Source: Solirubrobacterales bacterium
GTDB lineage: Bacteria > Actinomycetota > Thermoleophilia > Solirubrobacterales > 70-9
Length of the DNA: 43,400 bases
Assembly (NCBI GenBank): GCA_025450195.1
Contig: JANWHW010000031.1
Location: 1-43,400, forward strand
Direction of reading: 5' to 3'
Shown piece by piece: positions 42,183-43,400 of this stretch (its first letter is position 1; every line of letters starts with the position of its first letter). A program made the position numbers and the translations under genes. The notes beneath the pieces are model-generated. The model was given only the letters and a program-made list of their open reading frames with translations. It was not told the origin of the DNA and ran no database searches.

Positions 42183-42767
42183 TCAATTGTGAGTCGGGCT
42201 GGTGTAGGGGCGGTGTTGCAGCCACGCGATCACTTGGGCGGCGTTGCGGTCCGGCGGGAAGACGGGGTAAAAGGCCTTGACGATGCGGCCGGCCTCGGCG
42301 ACGAAGGTGAGTCGCTTGTAGAGGGTCATTCCCTCGACTTCGAAGGTCGGAAGCCGGAGGCCTGCGGCAAGGCTCAGACCAGCGTCGCTGAGCAGGGGGA
42401 AGGGAATGTGCTCGCGTTCGGCGAACTTGCGCTGCTCGCCCGGGCTCTGGGCGCTGACCCCGATCACCGAAGCGCCGAGCTCGGCAAACTCCGCGAGGCT
42501 GTCGCGGAAGGCGCAGCTCTGCGGCGTGCAGCCGCGGGCGCCGGGGATGTCGTCCCAGTCCGGCGGCGAGGGCTCGCCTGGAGTCCCTGTCTGTGGGTAG
42601 ACGTAGGCGACGAGCCGTACGGCGGCCAGCTCGCTCAGGCTCAGCGTACCGCCGCGGGTGGAGGCAAGGCGAAGCTCCGGCAGCACCATGCCGGCCAGAT
42701 GGTCGGCGGCGCCATCGTCAACGGGGATTGGGAGGTCGGGTGGAAGCTCTCGGTAGTCGGTGCTCAC
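42183..42767 (-). CDS. Peroxiredoxin (AhpC/TSA, BCP-like)
   Basis: This 194-residue thiol peroxidase reduces peroxides. The thioredoxin fold is seen as VLPELRLASTRGGTLSLSEL, then VAYVYPQTGTPG and the reactive GARGCTPQSCAFRD, with the peroxidatic Cys80 and a second cysteine Cys85 five residues on, as in the PrxQ/BCP subfamily. A ~13-residue insertion (GEPSPPDWDDIPG) sits between the strand and the active site. Downstream FAELGASVIGVSAQSPGEQRKFAE and FPLLSDAGLSLAAGLRLP are conserved blocks. The GTG start overlaps the stop of the DNA glycosylase gene (GTGA), so the pair is probably co-transcribed as an oxidative-damage unit, an inference. Confidence 0.88.
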   Translation of the reverse strand: MSTDYRELPPDLPIPVDDGAADHLAGMVLPELRLASTRGGTLSLSELAAVRLVAYVYPQTGTPGEPSPPDWDDIPGARGCTPQSCAFRDSLAEFAELGASVIGVSAQSPGEQRKFAEREHIPFPLLSDAGLSLAAGLRLPTFEVEGMTLYKRLTFVAEAGRIVKAFYPVFPPDRNAAQVIAWLQHRPYTSPTHN

Positions 42768-43297
42768 GGGCTCGATTCCTGTACTCGATCCGCCTCACAG
42801 GCCTCCGCGAGCTCCTGCCATGGCTCGATGCTCCAAAACCTGCGGGCCGCGCCGGAGGTTGAGGGCAGGACCCAAATCTCCGCTCCGCCGATTCTCTCCG
42901 ACTGGATCCCGTAGGCGACTTGCTGTTCGAGCGCTCCGCGAGCGGCGTTCTTGCCGTTGAAGGCGAGGCGAACCGGTTCCGCCGCGGCTATCCCTGCCTC
43001 TAGGCGGGCCACGTCGAACTCTGCTGTTTCGACCTCCTCGTCGGAGCCGTAGTTGACCTTGCAAAGGTCCGTCAGGCCGATCCCGAACTCCGGCAGCCGC
43101 TCGAATTCAACGGGAGCCAGGAGAATCGGGGTGAGCCCGGTTACATAGAGCGCTTCCCAGAACGTATTGCCGGGGCCCGCGTAGTACGCACCGGCCTTTG
43201 CCGAAGCTGTGCCGGCAGCGGTTCCGCAGAAGACGACTCGCAGACCCGGCATCAGGATGTCAGGCAAGACGCCGCTCACCCGGTGCACGATAACTGG
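42764..43297 (-). CDS. mug: Mismatch-specific (G:T/U) DNA glycosylase, damaged 5' end
   Basis: This is a uracil-DNA glycosylase superfamily member of the Mug/TDG type, acting on G:U and G:T mispairs. The N-terminal block GLRVVFCGTAAGTASAKAGA and YYAGPGNTFWEALYVTGLTP match the active-site GxNPG and GNxFW regions of the family, although the usual Asn of GINPG is replaced by Thr-Ala (GTAAG). GIGLTDLCKVNYGSDEE follows, and VLPSTSGAARRF corresponds to the VxPSxSG motif. The protein runs cleanly back to about residue VLPDILMPGL and then enters the 22-G run at 43296, so the true start is missing or garbled. Possible starts inside the clean sequence are GTGs at 43288 and 43279. Confidence 0.75.
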   Translation of the reverse strand, partial: PVIVHRVSGVLPDILMPGLRVVFCGTAAGTASAKAGAYYAGPGNTFWEALYVTGLTPILLAPVEFERLPEFGIGLTDLCKVNYGSDEEVETAEFDVARLEAGIAAAEPVRLAFNGKNAARGALEQQVAYGIQSERIGGAEIWVLPSTSGAARRFWSIEPWQELAEACEADRVQESSP

Positions 43298-43400
43298 GGG
43301 GGGGGGGGGGGGGGGGGCTGGCCCACGCCGGGTTGGGGTGGGGGAAACCCAACCCAAGAAGCCTTTTTACGGGGGATGAACAACGGCAACCCAAGGAAAA
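43296..43400. other. Probable assembly or sequencing artefact at contig end
   Basis: Twenty-two consecutive G (43296-43317) are followed by ~80 bases with homopolymers and A-rich sequence unlike the rest of the window. Poly-G is a known artefact of two-colour Illumina chemistry at read ends. Open frames and features in this tail should not be trusted. Confidence 0.75.

Overview
This window is a dense, GC-rich bacterial chromosome segment with a few small intergenic gaps and no insertion sequence, phage, CRISPR or tRNA gene; the only RNA gene found is tmRNA. GTG and TTG starts, many apparently leaderless genes, the gene content (LytR-CpsA-Psr protein, short 'animal-type' transketolase, ECF sigma factor coupled to Ogt) and the protein sequences suggest Actinomycetota, most likely class Thermoleophilia (Solirubrobacterales-like). 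That placement is an inference from protein style, not from a marker search. The window begins inside atpD. Its last ~105 bases (a 22-base G run plus odd-composition sequence) look like a damaged contig end.

Left part (1-18 kb, nearly all + strand): end of the ATP synthase operon (atpD, atpC); an M20 peptidase; an envelope-sugar block (LytR-CpsA-Psr transferase, UDP-glucose dehydrogenase, two nucleotide-sugar pyrophosphorylases, phosphoglucose/phosphomannose isomerase) with ahcY inside it; comF; ribosome hibernation factor hpf; secA; a SnoaL-like protein; a methyltransferase; prfB with its programmed +1 frameshift; a serine esterase. Four long quasi-palindromes (113-178 bp) start in or just before the stop codons of atpC, ahcY, secA and prfB and run towards the next gene. 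Two of them share the same 11-base apex.

Middle (18-33.4 kb): a secreted acidic protein, ogt and an ECF sigma factor (- strand), nadC, a cupredoxin and fpg (- strand), nadA, transketolase, then ftsE-ftsX-ctp (S41 protease)-rnr-smpB, a membrane-anchored proline-rich coiled-coil protein with a C-terminal helix-hairpin-helix, a pyridine-nucleotide disulfide oxidoreductase (- strand) and ssrA. RNase R, SmpB and tmRNA, the parts of trans-translation and its RNA decay, lie within 6 kb.

Right part (33.4-42 kb, - strand): an expanded phosphate-uptake operon. A secreted six-cysteine protein leads it, coupled by ATGA overlap to pstS, followed by pstC, pstA, pstB (with a ~75-residue extra N-terminus), a lipoprotein, two zinc-ribbon proteins and a membrane-anchored protein. 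A PhoB-type DNA-binding domain without receiver follows, then a DUF429-like protein. Two upstream regions, before the first gene and before the regulator, carry arrays of hexamers spaced exactly 11 bp apart, which resemble actinobacterial PhoP boxes. This is my best candidate for an undescribed system: a phosphate-responsive transport operon with its own envelope accessory proteins and an orphan receiverless regulator. A peroxiredoxin and a 5'-damaged uracil/mismatch DNA glycosylase end the window.
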